From contig NZ_PGGU01000006.1 in NCBI RefSeq assembly GCF_002872075.1, forward strand, positions 62,001 through 126,000: DNA of 64,000 bases, given 5' to 3'. A program made the translations under genes and the position numbers. This document shows positions 10,259 through 21,969 of this stretch, one piece after another (the stretch's first letter is position 1; the number at the start of each line of letters is the position of its first letter). The notes beneath the pieces were generated by a model, which ran no database searches, had not been told where the DNA came from, and saw nothing but the letters and a program-made list of their open reading frames with translations. The DNA comes from Microbacterium aurantiacum (GTDB lineage Bacteria; Actinomycetota; Actinomycetes; Actinomycetales; Microbacteriaceae).

Positions 10259-10825
10259 TCAGCCCAGGTTCACGATCACGACGGCCGCTGTCGCCCAGAG
10301 CGTGAGCACGCCGAGCACGATCAGCGCAGGGATGTCCCACGAACGGCGGATCGGAGCATCGGCAGCTGGATCTGCCCCCTCCCAGCGGTCCCGGATCTCG
10401 GTCAGATCGCGCAATCCCGCCGGCGCCTTGACCTCTTCGTCGCCGCGTGACGGGCGGCGCACCGGACGTGATCGCACCGGACCGCCATAGCAGGTGACGT
10501 CGGTGCCGTCATCCAGCGAGAACACCAGCTGCCAGCGCAGGTCGATATCGCGCACCCGGCTCCAGCCGAAGCTCGTCCGCCGCAACATGTTCTGCACGAA
10601 CGCACTGTCGGCGTCGACGCGGACGATGGAGACGAAGCTGATCTCGTAGACCACCCAGAGCGTCAGCAGCACCCACGGAGCGAACAGGAGCATCTGCCCC
10701 CAGCTCCCCCGCACCACGGCGTCACCGAGGAGGAACGCCGCAAGCAGCCCCGAGATGATCATCACGACCGGCCCGGAGGACGCGCGGAACGTCCGTGTGC
10801 CCTCCGGGCGCGCGTCGGCACCCAC
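10259..10825 (-). CDS. PH-domain-containing membrane protein
   Basis: A 188-residue protein with two hydrophobic helices near residues 20-60, a bacterial PH-like segment (IVRVDADSAFVQNMLRRTSFGWSRV, read in parts) and a C-terminal membrane helix (IPALIVLGVLTLWATAAVVI). This is the layout of actinobacterial bPH membrane proteins of unknown function. The GTG start at 10825 lies two bases past the stop of the ABC ATPase gene, so it is probably the last gene of that operon, though unrelated in function. A longer frame exists but would overlap the ATPase gene fully. Confidence 0.72.
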   Translation of the reverse strand: MGADARPEGTRTFRASSGPVVMIISGLLAAFLLGDAVVRGSWGQMLLFAPWVLLTLWVVYEISFVSIVRVDADSAFVQNMLRRTSFGWSRVRDIDLRWQLVFSLDDGTDVTCYGGPVRSRPVRRPSRGDEEVKAPAGLRDLTEIRDRWEGADPAADAPIRRSWDIPALIVLGVLTLWATAAVVIVNLG

Positions 10826-10827
10826 CG

Positions 10828-12501
10828 TCAGCGACCACCCAGAGGAATCGATGCCCCCGGGATCGCCTGCAGAAGCCGATCCGTGTACTCCTCCTGCGGG
10901 TTCGCGAAGATCTCGTCGACCGTTCCTTGTTCGACGATGCGCCCCTTCTCCATCACGCACACGAGGTCGCTGGTGACGCGCACCACCGCGAGGTCGTGCG
11001 TGATGAACAGGTAAGTCAGATCGAGCTCCGACTGCAGGTCGGCGAGCAGCTTCAGAACCTGATCCTGCACGAGCACGTCGAGCGCGGAGACCGCCTCGTC
11101 GAGCACCACGATGTCCGGCTTGAGCGCGAGCGCACGCGCGATCGCGACGCGTTGCCGCTGACCGCCGGACAGTTCGTTGGCGTACCTGGTCGCCAGCACC
11201 CGCGGCAGCGAGACCTGGTCGAGGAGTTCCTCCACCCGTTCCCGCTGCGAGGTGCGATCTCCGACGCCATGGATCTGCAGCGGCTCCGCGATGGTCGCGC
11301 CGATGTTACGCAGCGGATCGAGTGAGCCATAGGGATCCTGGAAGACCGGCTGCATGCGGCGGCGCAGCCCGAACGCCTGCGCGTTCGAGAGACGCGACAC
11401 GTCCTGACCATCGATCTCGATGGTGCCGCTCGTCGGTTCCTCGAGCTTGAGGACCATCTTCGCCACCGTCGACTTTCCGGAGCCGGACTCCCCGACGAGA
11501 GCCAGGGTCTTGCCCTTCGGAATCTCGAAGGTGACGTCGTCGACCGCTCGGAACGCCTCACTGCGGAAGCCTCCCTGACGGATCCGGTAGTCCTTGGTGA
11601 GCCCGGCGACACGCACCGTCGGTGGGATGTCGGCGAGGTCATCGAGCGTCTCGATGCCTCGATCCTCGACGACCGCCTGGATCCGCTGCGAGGCGATGCT
11701 CGGCGCCGCGGCGACCAGCCTCTTGGTGTACGGATGCTGCGGGTCCTCGAGGATCTGCCGGCTCGGACCGGCTTCGACGATGTTCCCGTTGCTCATCACG
11801 ATGATCTTCTCCGCGCGCTCGGCCGCAAGGCCGAGGTCGTGCGTGATGAGGAGGACGGAGGTGCCTTTATCCCGTGTGAGGGAGGCCATGTGATCGAGGA
11901 TCACCCGCTGCACCGTGACGTCCAGCGCAGAGGTCGGCTCGTCGGCGATGAGCAGCTTCGGATCGGCTGCCAGACCGATTCCGATCAGCGCCCGCTGGCG
12001 CATTCCTCCGGAGAACTGGTGCGGGAACTGATGCAGACGCCGCTCGGCGTCCGCGAGCCCTGCCTGCTGCAGCACCTCGATCGCGCGCGCCTTCACCGCG
12101 GCCCGACCCTGGGCGATCCCGTTCGCACGGATCGCCTCCTTCACCTGGAAGCCGATGCTCCAGACCGGGTTGAGGTTCGACATCGGGTCCTGCGGCACGA
12201 ACCCGATCTCGCGGCCGCGCACGTTCTCGATCGCGGTGCGGCCGAGCGTGGTCAGCTCACGCCCGTCGAGCGTGATCGACCCGCCGGTGATCGTTCCGGT
12301 GCCGGGAAGCAGGTTCACGATGGCCGTGGCCGTCGTGGACTTCCCCGAGCCCGACTCGCCGACGATCGCCACGGTCTCACCGGGGAAGATGTCGAAGCTC
12401 GCGCCGTGAAGCACCTCTTTCACGCCGTTCTGCGTGCGGAACGCGACCGTGAGGTCGCGCACGCTGAGCAGAGGGATCTGTGCGCTCGCACGATCGTTCA
12501 T
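10828..12501 (-). CDS. Peptide/nickel-type ABC transporter, double ATP-binding protein
   Basis: A 557-residue fusion of two complete ABC ATPases, equivalent to DppD and DppF in one chain. First half: Walker A GESGSGKSTT, signature FSGGMRQRALIGIGL, Walker B LLIADEPTSALD. Second half: Walker A GESGSGKSTVAK, signature LSGGQRQRVAIARAL, Walker B IVVLDEAVSALD. Both halves end with the oligopeptide-binding C-terminal motif (PQHPYTKRL; PQEEYTDRL). It powers uptake by the two permeases just upstream; its ATG overlaps the upstream permease stop (ATGA). Double-ATPase chains are common in actinobacterial importers of this class. Cytoplasmic face of the membrane. Confidence 0.95.
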   Translation of the reverse strand: MNDRASAQIPLLSVRDLTVAFRTQNGVKEVLHGASFDIFPGETVAIVGESGSGKSTTATAIVNLLPGTGTITGGSITLDGRELTTLGRTAIENVRGREIGFVPQDPMSNLNPVWSIGFQVKEAIRANGIAQGRAAVKARAIEVLQQAGLADAERRLHQFPHQFSGGMRQRALIGIGLAADPKLLIADEPTSALDVTVQRVILDHMASLTRDKGTSVLLITHDLGLAAERAEKIIVMSNGNIVEAGPSRQILEDPQHPYTKRLVAAAPSIASQRIQAVVEDRGIETLDDLADIPPTVRVAGLTKDYRIRQGGFRSEAFRAVDDVTFEIPKGKTLALVGESGSGKSTVAKMVLKLEEPTSGTIEIDGQDVSRLSNAQAFGLRRRMQPVFQDPYGSLDPLRNIGATIAEPLQIHGVGDRTSQRERVEELLDQVSLPRVLATRYANELSGGQRQRVAIARALALKPDIVVLDEAVSALDVLVQDQVLKLLADLQSELDLTYLFITHDLAVVRVTSDLVCVMEKGRIVEQGTVDEIFANPQEEYTDRLLQAIPGASIPLGGR

Positions 12502-13439
12502 CGGCGTGCCCTCGCCTTCGGGTCGAGGGCGTCTCGGATCAGCTCGCCCAGGGTCACGAACGCGAGCACGGCCAACGTGAGCGCGATCGACGGATAGATG
12601 AGCGCCATCGGCGCGACGCGAAGCGATGACTGCGCCTGGCCGATGTCGTTGCCCCAGGACATCACGTTGCTCCCGAGACCGACGCCGAGGAACGACAGGG
12701 TCGCCTCCGCCACGATCGAGGCCGCGAGGCTGAGCGTCGTGACGACGAGGAGCGGGGCGAGCGCGTTGGGGATCACGTGTCCGACGAGGGTGGCGAACTT
12801 GGAGCGGCCGAGCGCCCGCGAGGCGACGACGAAGTCCGCCTGCCGGACCCTCAGCACCTCCGCGCGGACCACTCGGGCCGTGGAGGCCCAGGCGAAGCCG
12901 CCGATCGCGAGCGCCAGAACCGGCACGGAGCGGTACTGCGAGAACACCGTCATGACGACGACCGCCGCGAGGATGTACGGGATCGCGAAGAAGATGTCGC
13001 CGACACGTGAGAGCAGCGAGTCGAGCCAGCCGCCGTAGAACCCGGCCAGCGCACCCATGATGAGTCCGAGGACGGAGGAGATCAGTGTGGCGAGCATACC
13101 CACCGACAGTGATGTCTGCGCACCCCAGACGATGCGGGAGTAGATGTCGCAGCCCTGGAAGGTGAACCCCAGAACGTGCCCGGCGGCGGGGCCGTCGTTG
13201 CTGTACTTCAGTTCGCAGACGCGCGGGTCGACCTGCGTGAACAGAGTCGGCCACAACGCCATCACGGCGAAGAAGAGGGCGAGCGCGACCGAGGCCCAGA
13301 ACAGCGGGCGACGGCGCAGGTCGGTCCACGCGTCACGCCACAGGTTGCTCGGCTTCTCGGCGATCCGCACCGCATCGACGGAGACGCTCTCCGTCTCGAT
13401 CGGCGCGACGAAGTGATTCTGCGTGGTGGGGTCAGGCAT
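12498..13439 (-). CDS. Peptide-type ABC transporter permease (DppC-like)
   Basis: A 313-residue permease with an N-terminal cytoplasmic stretch, one helix at about residues 45-65, and the BPD_transp_1 core. The ATPase-contacting loop is VVASRALGRSKFATLVGHVIPN, the EAA-type motif. Downstream coupling to the ATPase gene is through an ATGA overlap, and its own start (13439) overlaps the end of the other permease gene by 8 bases. Together these two permeases form the membrane channel. The substrate is probably an oligo- or dipeptide, possibly nickel or another solute carried by family 5 binding proteins. Confidence 0.93.
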   Translation of the reverse strand: MPDPTTQNHFVAPIETESVSVDAVRIAEKPSNLWRDAWTDLRRRPLFWASVALALFFAVMALWPTLFTQVDPRVCELKYSNDGPAAGHVLGFTFQGCDIYSRIVWGAQTSLSVGMLATLISSVLGLIMGALAGFYGGWLDSLLSRVGDIFFAIPYILAAVVVMTVFSQYRSVPVLALAIGGFAWASTARVVRAEVLRVRQADFVVASRALGRSKFATLVGHVIPNALAPLLVVTTLSLAASIVAEATLSFLGVGLGSNVMSWGNDIGQAQSSLRVAPMALIYPSIALTLAVLAFVTLGELIRDALDPKARARR

Positions 13440-14358
13440 AGCGGATCCTTGGGTCGAGCAGACCGTAGAGCAGGTCGATGACGAGGTTGACCAGGACGTA
13501 CAGGATGACGAACACCGTGACGAAGGAGACCACGGTGGGGCCCTCGTTCCGGATCGCGGCCTGATACAGCGTGTTGCCGACACCGGGCACGTTGAAGATC
13601 GCCTCGGTGACGGTCGCGCCGACCAGCAGCACTCCGAAGTTGGTCGCGGAGTTGGTGATCACCGGGATCAGCGAGTTGCGCAGCACGTGCACGGGGATCA
13701 CGCGTCCGCGCGAGAGCCCTTTGCTGTACGCGGTGCGCACCCAGTCCTGGTTGAGCGTGTCGATCACCGAGCTGCGCATCAGGCGCATGCTGACCGCATA
13801 CAGGCTGAAGCCGAGCACGATGGCCGGCAGCCACAGACCGCCCCAGTCGTTGTCGGCGCCGACCGTGGGTTTGAACAGGCCCCACTGGATCGCGAGGAAG
13901 TACTGCGCGAGGAAAGCGACGACGAAGATCGGGATCGCGATCGCCACGAGCGCGATGATCAGCGCGACGTGATCGAACAGCCGGCCTTTGTAGAGCGCCG
14001 AGACCGTGCCGATGATGATGGCGAGCACGAACTCGATGCCGATCGACATGACCGCGAGCCGGCCGGTGACGGGGAGAGTCTCCGCCAGCACCGTCGAGAC
14101 CGGCCGACCGGAGAACGTGTTGCCGAGATCGCCCGTGAACACACCGGTGATGTAGTACCAGTACTGCACGATGAACGGGTCGTTCAGGTGGTAGTGCTCT
14201 CGCAGCTGCTGGACGACCGCCGGGTTGGGTGTGCGGTCGCCGAACAGCGCGAGGATCGGGTCGCCGGGCATGGCGAACACGAGGAAGTAGATGAGCAGGG
14301 TGGCACCGAAGAAAACCGGAATCACCTGCAGGAGACGTCTCAGGATGTAGCCGAGCAT
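13432..14358 (-). CDS. Peptide-type ABC transporter permease (DppB-like)
   Basis: A 308-residue permease beginning MLGYILRRLLQVIPVFFGAT, the standard first helix of DppB/OppB proteins. Residues about 90-300 contain the transport core with the EAA-type segment YSKGLSRGRVIPVHVLRNSL, and the end LLDPRIRYA is family-typical. I start at 14358; a GTG at 14400 would add 14 atypical residues. The gene is separated from the binding-protein gene by a strong hairpin (14403-14443), suggesting lower expression than the binding protein. Confidence 0.93.
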   Translation of the reverse strand: MLGYILRRLLQVIPVFFGATLLIYFLVFAMPGDPILALFGDRTPNPAVVQQLREHYHLNDPFIVQYWYYITGVFTGDLGNTFSGRPVSTVLAETLPVTGRLAVMSIGIEFVLAIIIGTVSALYKGRLFDHVALIIALVAIAIPIFVVAFLAQYFLAIQWGLFKPTVGADNDWGGLWLPAIVLGFSLYAVSMRLMRSSVIDTLNQDWVRTAYSKGLSRGRVIPVHVLRNSLIPVITNSATNFGVLLVGATVTEAIFNVPGVGNTLYQAAIRNEGPTVVSFVTVFVILYVLVNLVIDLLYGLLDPRIRYA

Positions 14359-14402
14359 CTGTTGTCCCGTTGTCAGGAGGCGGAAGAGCGTGACGAACAC
14401 AG

Positions 14403-14443
14403 CCTGTGAGGCGGCGACGAAGTGATCGTCACCGCCTCACAGG
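14403..14443 (-). terminator. Intercistronic hairpin after the binding-protein gene
   Basis: Arms 14403-14420 and 14426-14443 pair over 17 of 18 positions (one C/A mismatch), loop AGTGA. It sits 15 bases after the binding-protein stop and before the first permease, a position where such stem-loops attenuate transcription or protect the upstream mRNA so that binding protein is made in excess. Confidence 0.75.
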
Positions 14444-14458
14444 TGAGTGTCGTCAGGC

Positions 14459-16093
14459 CTACTCGCCGGCCTTCGTGACCTGGTGGAGGATCGGCCAGGT
14501 GTCCCAGCCGAACTGCACGTTCTCGACCTCTTCACCCCAGGCGCCCATGGCGTTGGTGTACCAGAGCGGGATGGCGGGCAGGTCCTTGAACAGAACCTCC
14601 TGCGCCTCCTGGAACTTGGCGATACCCTCTTCGAGGTCCGCCGCGGAGGCTCCCTCGTCGAGGAGTGCGTCGAAGTCCGGGTTCGAGTAGTCGCCGTCGT
14701 TCGAGCCTGCGCCGGTGCCGAAGATCGGACCGAGGCCGTTGAACATCGACGGGTAGTCGAACTGCCATCCCGTGCGGAATGCTGTGGTCGACTGGCGCTC
14801 GGTGATGAGCGTGCGGTGCTCCGCGAAGGTCGGGATCGGCTTGCCCGCAGCCTCGATGCCGAGGTTGTTCTTCACCTGGTTCGCGACAGCGTCGACCCAG
14901 CCCTGGTTGGGACCGTCGGCGTTGTACTGGATCTCGAAAGAGCCGGTCCAGGGGGCGATGGCGTCGGCCTCGGCCCACAGCTCCTTCGCCTTCTCGGCGT
15001 CGAACTCGAGCACCTCGGACCCGGGGATGTCCTCGGAGTAACCGTCGATCACCGGGGAGGTGAAGTCCTTCGCCGGAGTGCGGGTGCCGTTGAAGACGAT
15101 CTCGGTGATCTCCTCGCGATCGATGGCGTGCGAGATCGCCGCGCGGCGGAGCTGTCCCTCTTCACCGCTGAAGTGCGCGAGACGCTCCGGGATCGTGATC
15201 GTGGCGTTCGCCGCGGCCGGCTGGTTCACCGTGCGGCCCTCGAAGTCGGTCTCGAAGGTCTGGAGCGCGCTGTCGGGGATCTCCTGGATGATGTCCAGGT
15301 CGCCGCCCTGCAGGTCAGCGTATGCCGCGTCGGTGCTCGCGTAGAGGATCATGTCCACTCCGCCGTTCTGCACCTCGCGGGGACCGGTGTAGTCCTCGTT
15401 CTTGACGAGGTCGATGCGCACGTTGTGCTGCCACGCACCCTCCTCCTCGAACATGTACGGCCCGTTGCCGACGGGGTTCTCACCGAAGGCCTCGAGGTCG
15501 TCCCAGGCGGATGCCGGCATCGGGAAGAACGCGGTGTACCCCAGGCGCAGCGGGAAGTCCGACTCGGGCTGCTTCAGCTTCACCGTGAACGTCAGGTCGT
15601 CGACGACCTTCAGACCGGACAGCTCCGGAACGTTCTCGTCGTAGGAGAAGCCCTCGATGGACTCGAAGAAGTAGCTCGAGAGCTGAGCGTTGTCGAGCGC
15701 CGCGCCATAGTTCCACGCGGTGACGAACGACGCGGCGTCGACCGGGTCGCCGTTGGTGAAGGTCTGGTCCGGCTTGATCTTGATCGTGTACGTCTGGGAG
15801 TCGTCGGTCTCGATCGACTCGGCGACGTCGTTGTGAACGGCGCCTTCCGCGTCGTAGTAGACCAGGCCGGCGAACATGTTCTGGATGACGAGTCCGCCGC
15901 CCACCTCGTTGGTGTTCGTCGGGATCAGCGGGTTCTGCGGCTCGGTGTTGTTGACCGAGATGACTGCCGTGGGATCACCCGACGGGGTGTCTCCTTCAGG
16001 CTCGGGGTTTCCGCCAGCTGCGCAGCCCGCGAGCGCCATGGCGCCGATCGCGAGAAGAGCGGTGCCCGCAAGGGCGATCTTGTTTCGCTTCAC
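14459..16093 (-). CDS. Family 5 extracellular solute-binding lipoprotein
   Basis: A 544-residue lipoprotein. The signal peptide has a KRNK start and lipobox LAGC, with the lipidated Cys at residue 24. The SBP_bac_5 fold follows, with YTIKIKPDQTFTNGDPVDA and LRRAAISHAIDREEI, both family hallmarks. It captures peptides or similar solutes outside the membrane and delivers them to the permeases encoded downstream. The GTG at 16093 is preferred over an ATG 12 codons earlier because AGGAGG lies seven bases before it. First gene of a five-gene operon that runs to about 10259. Confidence 0.95.
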   Translation of the reverse strand: MKRNKIALAGTALLAIGAMALAGCAAGGNPEPEGDTPSGDPTAVISVNNTEPQNPLIPTNTNEVGGGLVIQNMFAGLVYYDAEGAVHNDVAESIETDDSQTYTIKIKPDQTFTNGDPVDAASFVTAWNYGAALDNAQLSSYFFESIEGFSYDENVPELSGLKVVDDLTFTVKLKQPESDFPLRLGYTAFFPMPASAWDDLEAFGENPVGNGPYMFEEEGAWQHNVRIDLVKNEDYTGPREVQNGGVDMILYASTDAAYADLQGGDLDIIQEIPDSALQTFETDFEGRTVNQPAAANATITIPERLAHFSGEEGQLRRAAISHAIDREEITEIVFNGTRTPAKDFTSPVIDGYSEDIPGSEVLEFDAEKAKELWAEADAIAPWTGSFEIQYNADGPNQGWVDAVANQVKNNLGIEAAGKPIPTFAEHRTLITERQSTTAFRTGWQFDYPSMFNGLGPIFGTGAGSNDGDYSNPDFDALLDEGASAADLEEGIAKFQEAQEVLFKDLPAIPLWYTNAMGAWGEEVENVQFGWDTWPILHQVTKAGE

Positions 16094-16199
16094 TTTGTGT
16101 CCTCCTGATGGACATGGATAAACGCGCACTCCTCGTCGAATGCGCGGCGATAGTTGAGAGTAACCCCCAGAATGCTCCGTACCTATCTCCGCTAATGAA

Positions 16200-16229
16200 C
16201 TGTTACTGAGTGGTGATCATCTGTAACAG
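16200..16229 (-). promoter_or_regulatory. Inverted repeat upstream of the peptide ABC operon
   Basis: CTGTTAC (16200-16206) and GTAACAG (16223-16229) form a perfect 7-bp inverted repeat with a 16-base spacer, about 110 bases upstream of the binding-protein start. It is a candidate operator; no regulator gene is adjacent. Confidence 0.35.
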
Positions 16230-16249
16230 CGCCGTAACCGGACGGCACG

Positions 16250-16300
16250 CGAGAACGGCGTTCCGCGCACCCCGACAGGGGCCACGGAACGCCGTTCTCG
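16250..16300 (-). terminator. Terminator of the glycine cleavage operon
   Basis: Perfect 16-bp arms at 16250-16265 and 16285-16300 with a 19-base loop, starting 15 bases past the gcvP stop. Confidence 0.8.
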
Positions 16301-16314
16301 ATACTGCGATCAGG

Positions 16315-19194
<2,880 letters not shown>

Positions 19195-19201
19195 GTCCGG
19201 A

Positions 19202-19579
19202 TCAGCCCTCCGTCAGAGCGACGTACGCGTCGCGGTCGAGCAGGCCGTCGGCAGCGCCGGCCGAGACGGCGACCTTGATGAGCCACCCGCCGGCGAAGGG
19301 CTCGGCGTTGACGAGCGAGGGGTCGTCCACGACCGCGTCGTTGATCTCCACGACGGTGCCTGCGACCGGAGCGTAGAGCTCGCCGACCGACTTCGTCGAC
19401 TCGATCTCTCCGACCACGGAGCCGGCCGTGATCTCGGTTCCGACGGCGGGCAGCTCGACGAAGACGACGTCGCCGAGCTTCTCGGCCGCGTAGTCCGTGA
19501 TGCCGATGGTGACGGTCTCACCGTCGACGGCGAGCCATTCGTGCTCTTCGGTGTAGCTCAGGGCGTTGAGATCGGTCAT
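19202..19579 (-). CDS. gcvH: Glycine cleavage system H protein
   Basis: A 125-residue lipoyl carrier. The lipoylated Lys lies in [14 protein letters not shown] near residue 65, within a biotinyl/lipoyl-like beta barrel that spans residues 15-95. It shuttles the aminomethyl group between GcvP and GcvT and reducing equivalents to lipoamide dehydrogenase, which is not in this window. Its ATG overlaps the gcvT stop by four bases, indicating coupling. Confidence 0.98.
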   Translation of the reverse strand: MTDLNALSYTEEHEWLAVDGETVTIGITDYAAEKLGDVVFVELPAVGTEITAGSVVGEIESTKSVGELYAPVAGTVVEINDAVVDDPSLVNAEPFAGGWLIKVAVSAGAADGLLDRDAYVALTEG

Positions 19580-20760
19580 TTCATCCTCCGGTAGAAAGGC
19601 AGAGCGGTCACGGTCGCAGGGATCTTCGTCCCCCGCACATCCAGGAATACTGTGGATCCCGCCTCGGCGGAAGACGGAGTCACATAGGCCATCGCGATCG
19701 GGTGGCCGAGCGTGGGGCTGAGCGCGCCGCTGGTGATCTCCCCCAGGACCGTGCCGTCTTCGGCGACGACGGCGTAGCCGGCGCGGCCGGCTCGCTTGCC
19801 CTCGGCGGTGAGTCCGACCAGGACGGGGGCATCGGATGCGGCATCCACCGCATCCTTGCCGACGAAGCTCTCCTTGTCGGCTGCGACGACGCGGCCGAGT
19901 CCGGCCTGAGCGGGCTTCGTGTCGAGGCTCAGTTCGTGGCCGTACAGCGGCATTCCGGCTTCGAGCCGGAGGGTGTCACGGGCGGCGAGCCCGGCCGGCA
20001 CGAGGCCGTGCGGCTCACCGGCGATGATCAGAGCGTCCCAGAGCGCCGGGGCATCGGCGGCGCGGACGAGCAGTTCGAAGCCGTCCTCCCCGGTGTAGCC
20101 GGTGCGAGCGATGAGCAACGGTTCGCCGAGGAAGAACGCGTCCGCCCAGGCGTAGTACTTCTGATCGGCCCACGGAGTTCCGAGCTCGGTGACGCCCTCG
20201 GTCGCGGCCACGATGGCCTCGGCAGCGGGGCCCTGCACGGCGAGCAGCGCGTAGGAGTCGGAGACGTCCTCGACATCCACTCCGCGGTCCCCGAGGAATC
20301 CGGCGAAGCTGCGATCCTCTCCGGTCGCCCGCGCGGGAAGATCTCGCTCGGGGATCGACGGGAAGGACCGGACCCGTGACGCGAACGCCGCATCGACGAA
20401 CCCGCGGTTGCCGGCGTTCGCGATGACGAGGTAGCGGTCCTCGGCCAGGCGATAGGCGATGACGTCATCGACGATGCCGCCGCTCTCGGCGAGGACCAGC
20501 GAGTACTTCGCCTTGCCGACCGGCATCGTGGAGATCCGGCCTGCGAGCGCATAGTCGAGGAACTCGGCTGCGTACGGGCCGGTGACGAGGAACTCCGCCA
20601 TGTGCGAGATGTCGAAGAGCCCCGCCGCCTGGCGCACGGCATGGTGCTCAGCGAGGTCGGAGGTGTAGCGCACCGGCATCTGCCAGCCGCCGAAGTCCGT
20701 GAAGGATGCTCCGAGCGCCTCGTGGCGTTCGCGGAGCGGCGTGTAGCGGGGGTCGGACAT
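19576..20760 (-). CDS. gcvT: Aminomethyltransferase (glycine cleavage T protein)
   Basis: A 394-residue folate-dependent T protein that releases ammonia from the aminomethyl-lipoyl group and forms methylene-tetrahydrofolate. Family marks include the N-terminal [18 protein letters not shown], then MAEFLVTGP and [15 protein letters not shown]; the C-terminal barrel has [13 protein letters not shown]. First gene of the operon; its start lies about 55 bases downstream of the second glycine aptamer, placing the ribosome-binding site under riboswitch control. Confidence 0.97.
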   Translation of the reverse strand: MSDPRYTPLRERHEALGASFTDFGGWQMPVRYTSDLAEHHAVRQAAGLFDISHMAEFLVTGPYAAEFLDYALAGRISTMPVGKAKYSLVLAESGGIVDDVIAYRLAEDRYLVIANAGNRGFVDAAFASRVRSFPSIPERDLPARATGEDRSFAGFLGDRGVDVEDVSDSYALLAVQGPAAEAIVAATEGVTELGTPWADQKYYAWADAFFLGEPLLIARTGYTGEDGFELLVRAADAPALWDALIIAGEPHGLVPAGLAARDTLRLEAGMPLYGHELSLDTKPAQAGLGRVVAADKESFVGKDAVDAASDAPVLVGLTAEGKRAGRAGYAVVAEDGTVLGEITSGALSPTLGHPIAMAYVTPSSAEAGSTVFLDVRGTKIPATVTALPFYRRMK

Positions 20761-20814
20761 GGAGTTCTCCCGGGCTGGATCGGGCGGACCGGCGGCATCG
20801 CCGGTCCTGGGAAC

Positions 20815-20995
20815 TCCCCCTCTGTCATGGGCCTGAGAGCTTCGCCCGCAGAGGGGCTTTCACCGTCGGCGGATCCCGTCGCTCGAGATCGCTTTTCAGA
20901 GTGGCCGGAACCGCGCGGTACGCGTACCTGAGAGATTGGCGGGGAGGCTTGCTCCTTCGGTGCCCGGCTGCATTCACCGGAGCTCTCCCGCGAGG
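20815..20995 (-). promoter_or_regulatory. Tandem glycine riboswitch
   Basis: Two aptamers are recognisable on the minus strand. Aptamer I (about 20924-20992) has GGGAGAGCTCC, CACCGAAGGAGCAAGCC and AATCTCTCAGGTAC. Aptamer II (about 20818-20903) has the matching GGTGAAAGCCCCTC-type core, AGCTCTCAGGC and the closing GACAGAGG. Glycine binding to such tandem aptamers turns on gcv expression in most bacteria. Aptamer II departs more from consensus (GAAAGC replacing CGAAGG). Confidence 0.93.
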
Positions 20996-21025
20996 GTCAT
21001 TCGGCCTGTGTTCGGTTGTGCGATC

Positions 21026-21031
21026 AGTCTA
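21026..21031 (-). promoter_or_regulatory. Candidate -10 element of the gcv operon
   Basis: TAGACT on the minus strand, about 30 bases upstream of the first glycine aptamer, placed correctly to start the riboswitch leader. Confidence 0.55.
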
Positions 21032-21051
21032 GCGGGTGCGCCCCGCCCCGC

Positions 21052-21969
21052 TCAGCCCTTGATCGCGCCGGCGACGAGTCCGCTCGTCATGCGTCCCTGG
21101 ACGATCACGAAGAAGATGATGACGGGGATCGCCACGATCGTCGACGCCGCCATCACCTGGCCCCAGTCGATGGCCTGGGTGGCGCTCTGCTGCACGAATC
21201 CACGCAGCCAGAGCGGCAGCGTGCGGTTGTTCTCCATGATCACCAGAGCGACAGTGAACTCGTTCCAGCACTGCAGGAACGCGAAGACGCCGGAGGCGAC
21301 GAGGCCGGGAGCCAGCAGCGGCAGCGTGATCCGCACGAACGCCTGGGTCCGGCTGAGGCCGTCGATCATCCCGGCCTCCTCGAGCTCGGCCGGAACACCG
21401 GCGACGAAGCCGCGCAGCATCCAGATCGTGAACGGGACGACGGCTGCGACGTACAGGATGCTGAGTCCCAGGACGTTGCTGAGCAGACCGAGGCTCGCCA
21501 TCATCTTGTACTGCGCGATGAACAGGCCCTCGGCCGGGAGCATCTGGATGAGCAGGATCGTCACGATGAACGAGACCCGACCGCGGAACTTGAACCGGCT
21601 GATCGCGATGGAGGCGAGGAAGGCGAACGTCAGGCAGACGGCCACAGAGAGGAGCGTCACCCCGACGCTGACCGCGAGCGCCGAGAAGAACGACGGCGTG
21701 ATCACCCGCTCGAAGTTCGCGAACGAGCCGCCGACGGGGAAGAAGGTGGGGGTGAACGCCTCGAGTGTCGCCGTCGACAGCATGGACGAGTTGACCATCC
21801 AGTAGACGGGGAACGCCCAGATGACGGCGATGACCACCGCGAGAATGCTCAGCAGCCAGGTTCCGAGGCGGAGCTTGCGGCGCCGGACCGGGATGCGGCT
21901 CCCGTCGGCGCTGACCACGGCGCGACCGACGCTCCGCTCGAGCGTGGGCGGTGTGGCGGTGACGGTCAT
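21052..21969 (-). CDS. Carbohydrate ABC transporter permease (MalG-like)
   Basis: A 305-residue inner-membrane permease with six helices and the EAA loop VPAELEEAGMIDGLSRTQAFVRI. The end QGRMTSGLVAGAIKG is typical of MalG-type CUT1 permeases. Its start at 21969 overlaps the stop of the MalF-like gene in an ATGA arrangement. No ATPase gene is present in the operon; CUT1 importers in actinobacteria usually share a distant MsiK-type ATPase, so this is expected. It ends about 20 bases before the gcv promoter and shares its strand. Confidence 0.93.
   Translation of the reverse strand: MTVTATPPTLERSVGRAVVSADGSRIPVRRRKLRLGTWLLSILAVVIAVIWAFPVYWMVNSSMLSTATLEAFTPTFFPVGGSFANFERVITPSFFSALAVSVGVTLLSVAVCLTFAFLASIAISRFKFRGRVSFIVTILLIQMLPAEGLFIAQYKMMASLGLLSNVLGLSILYVAAVVPFTIWMLRGFVAGVPAELEEAGMIDGLSRTQAFVRITLPLLAPGLVASGVFAFLQCWNEFTVALVIMENNRTLPLWLRGFVQQSATQAIDWGQVMAASTIVAIPVIIFFVIVQGRMTSGLVAGAIKG

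Noticed and set aside
12502..13329. Long N-terminal extension of the double ABC ATPase
   Set aside because: It is the out-of-frame shadow of the permease gene; the ATGA overlap and first Walker region place the start at 12501.
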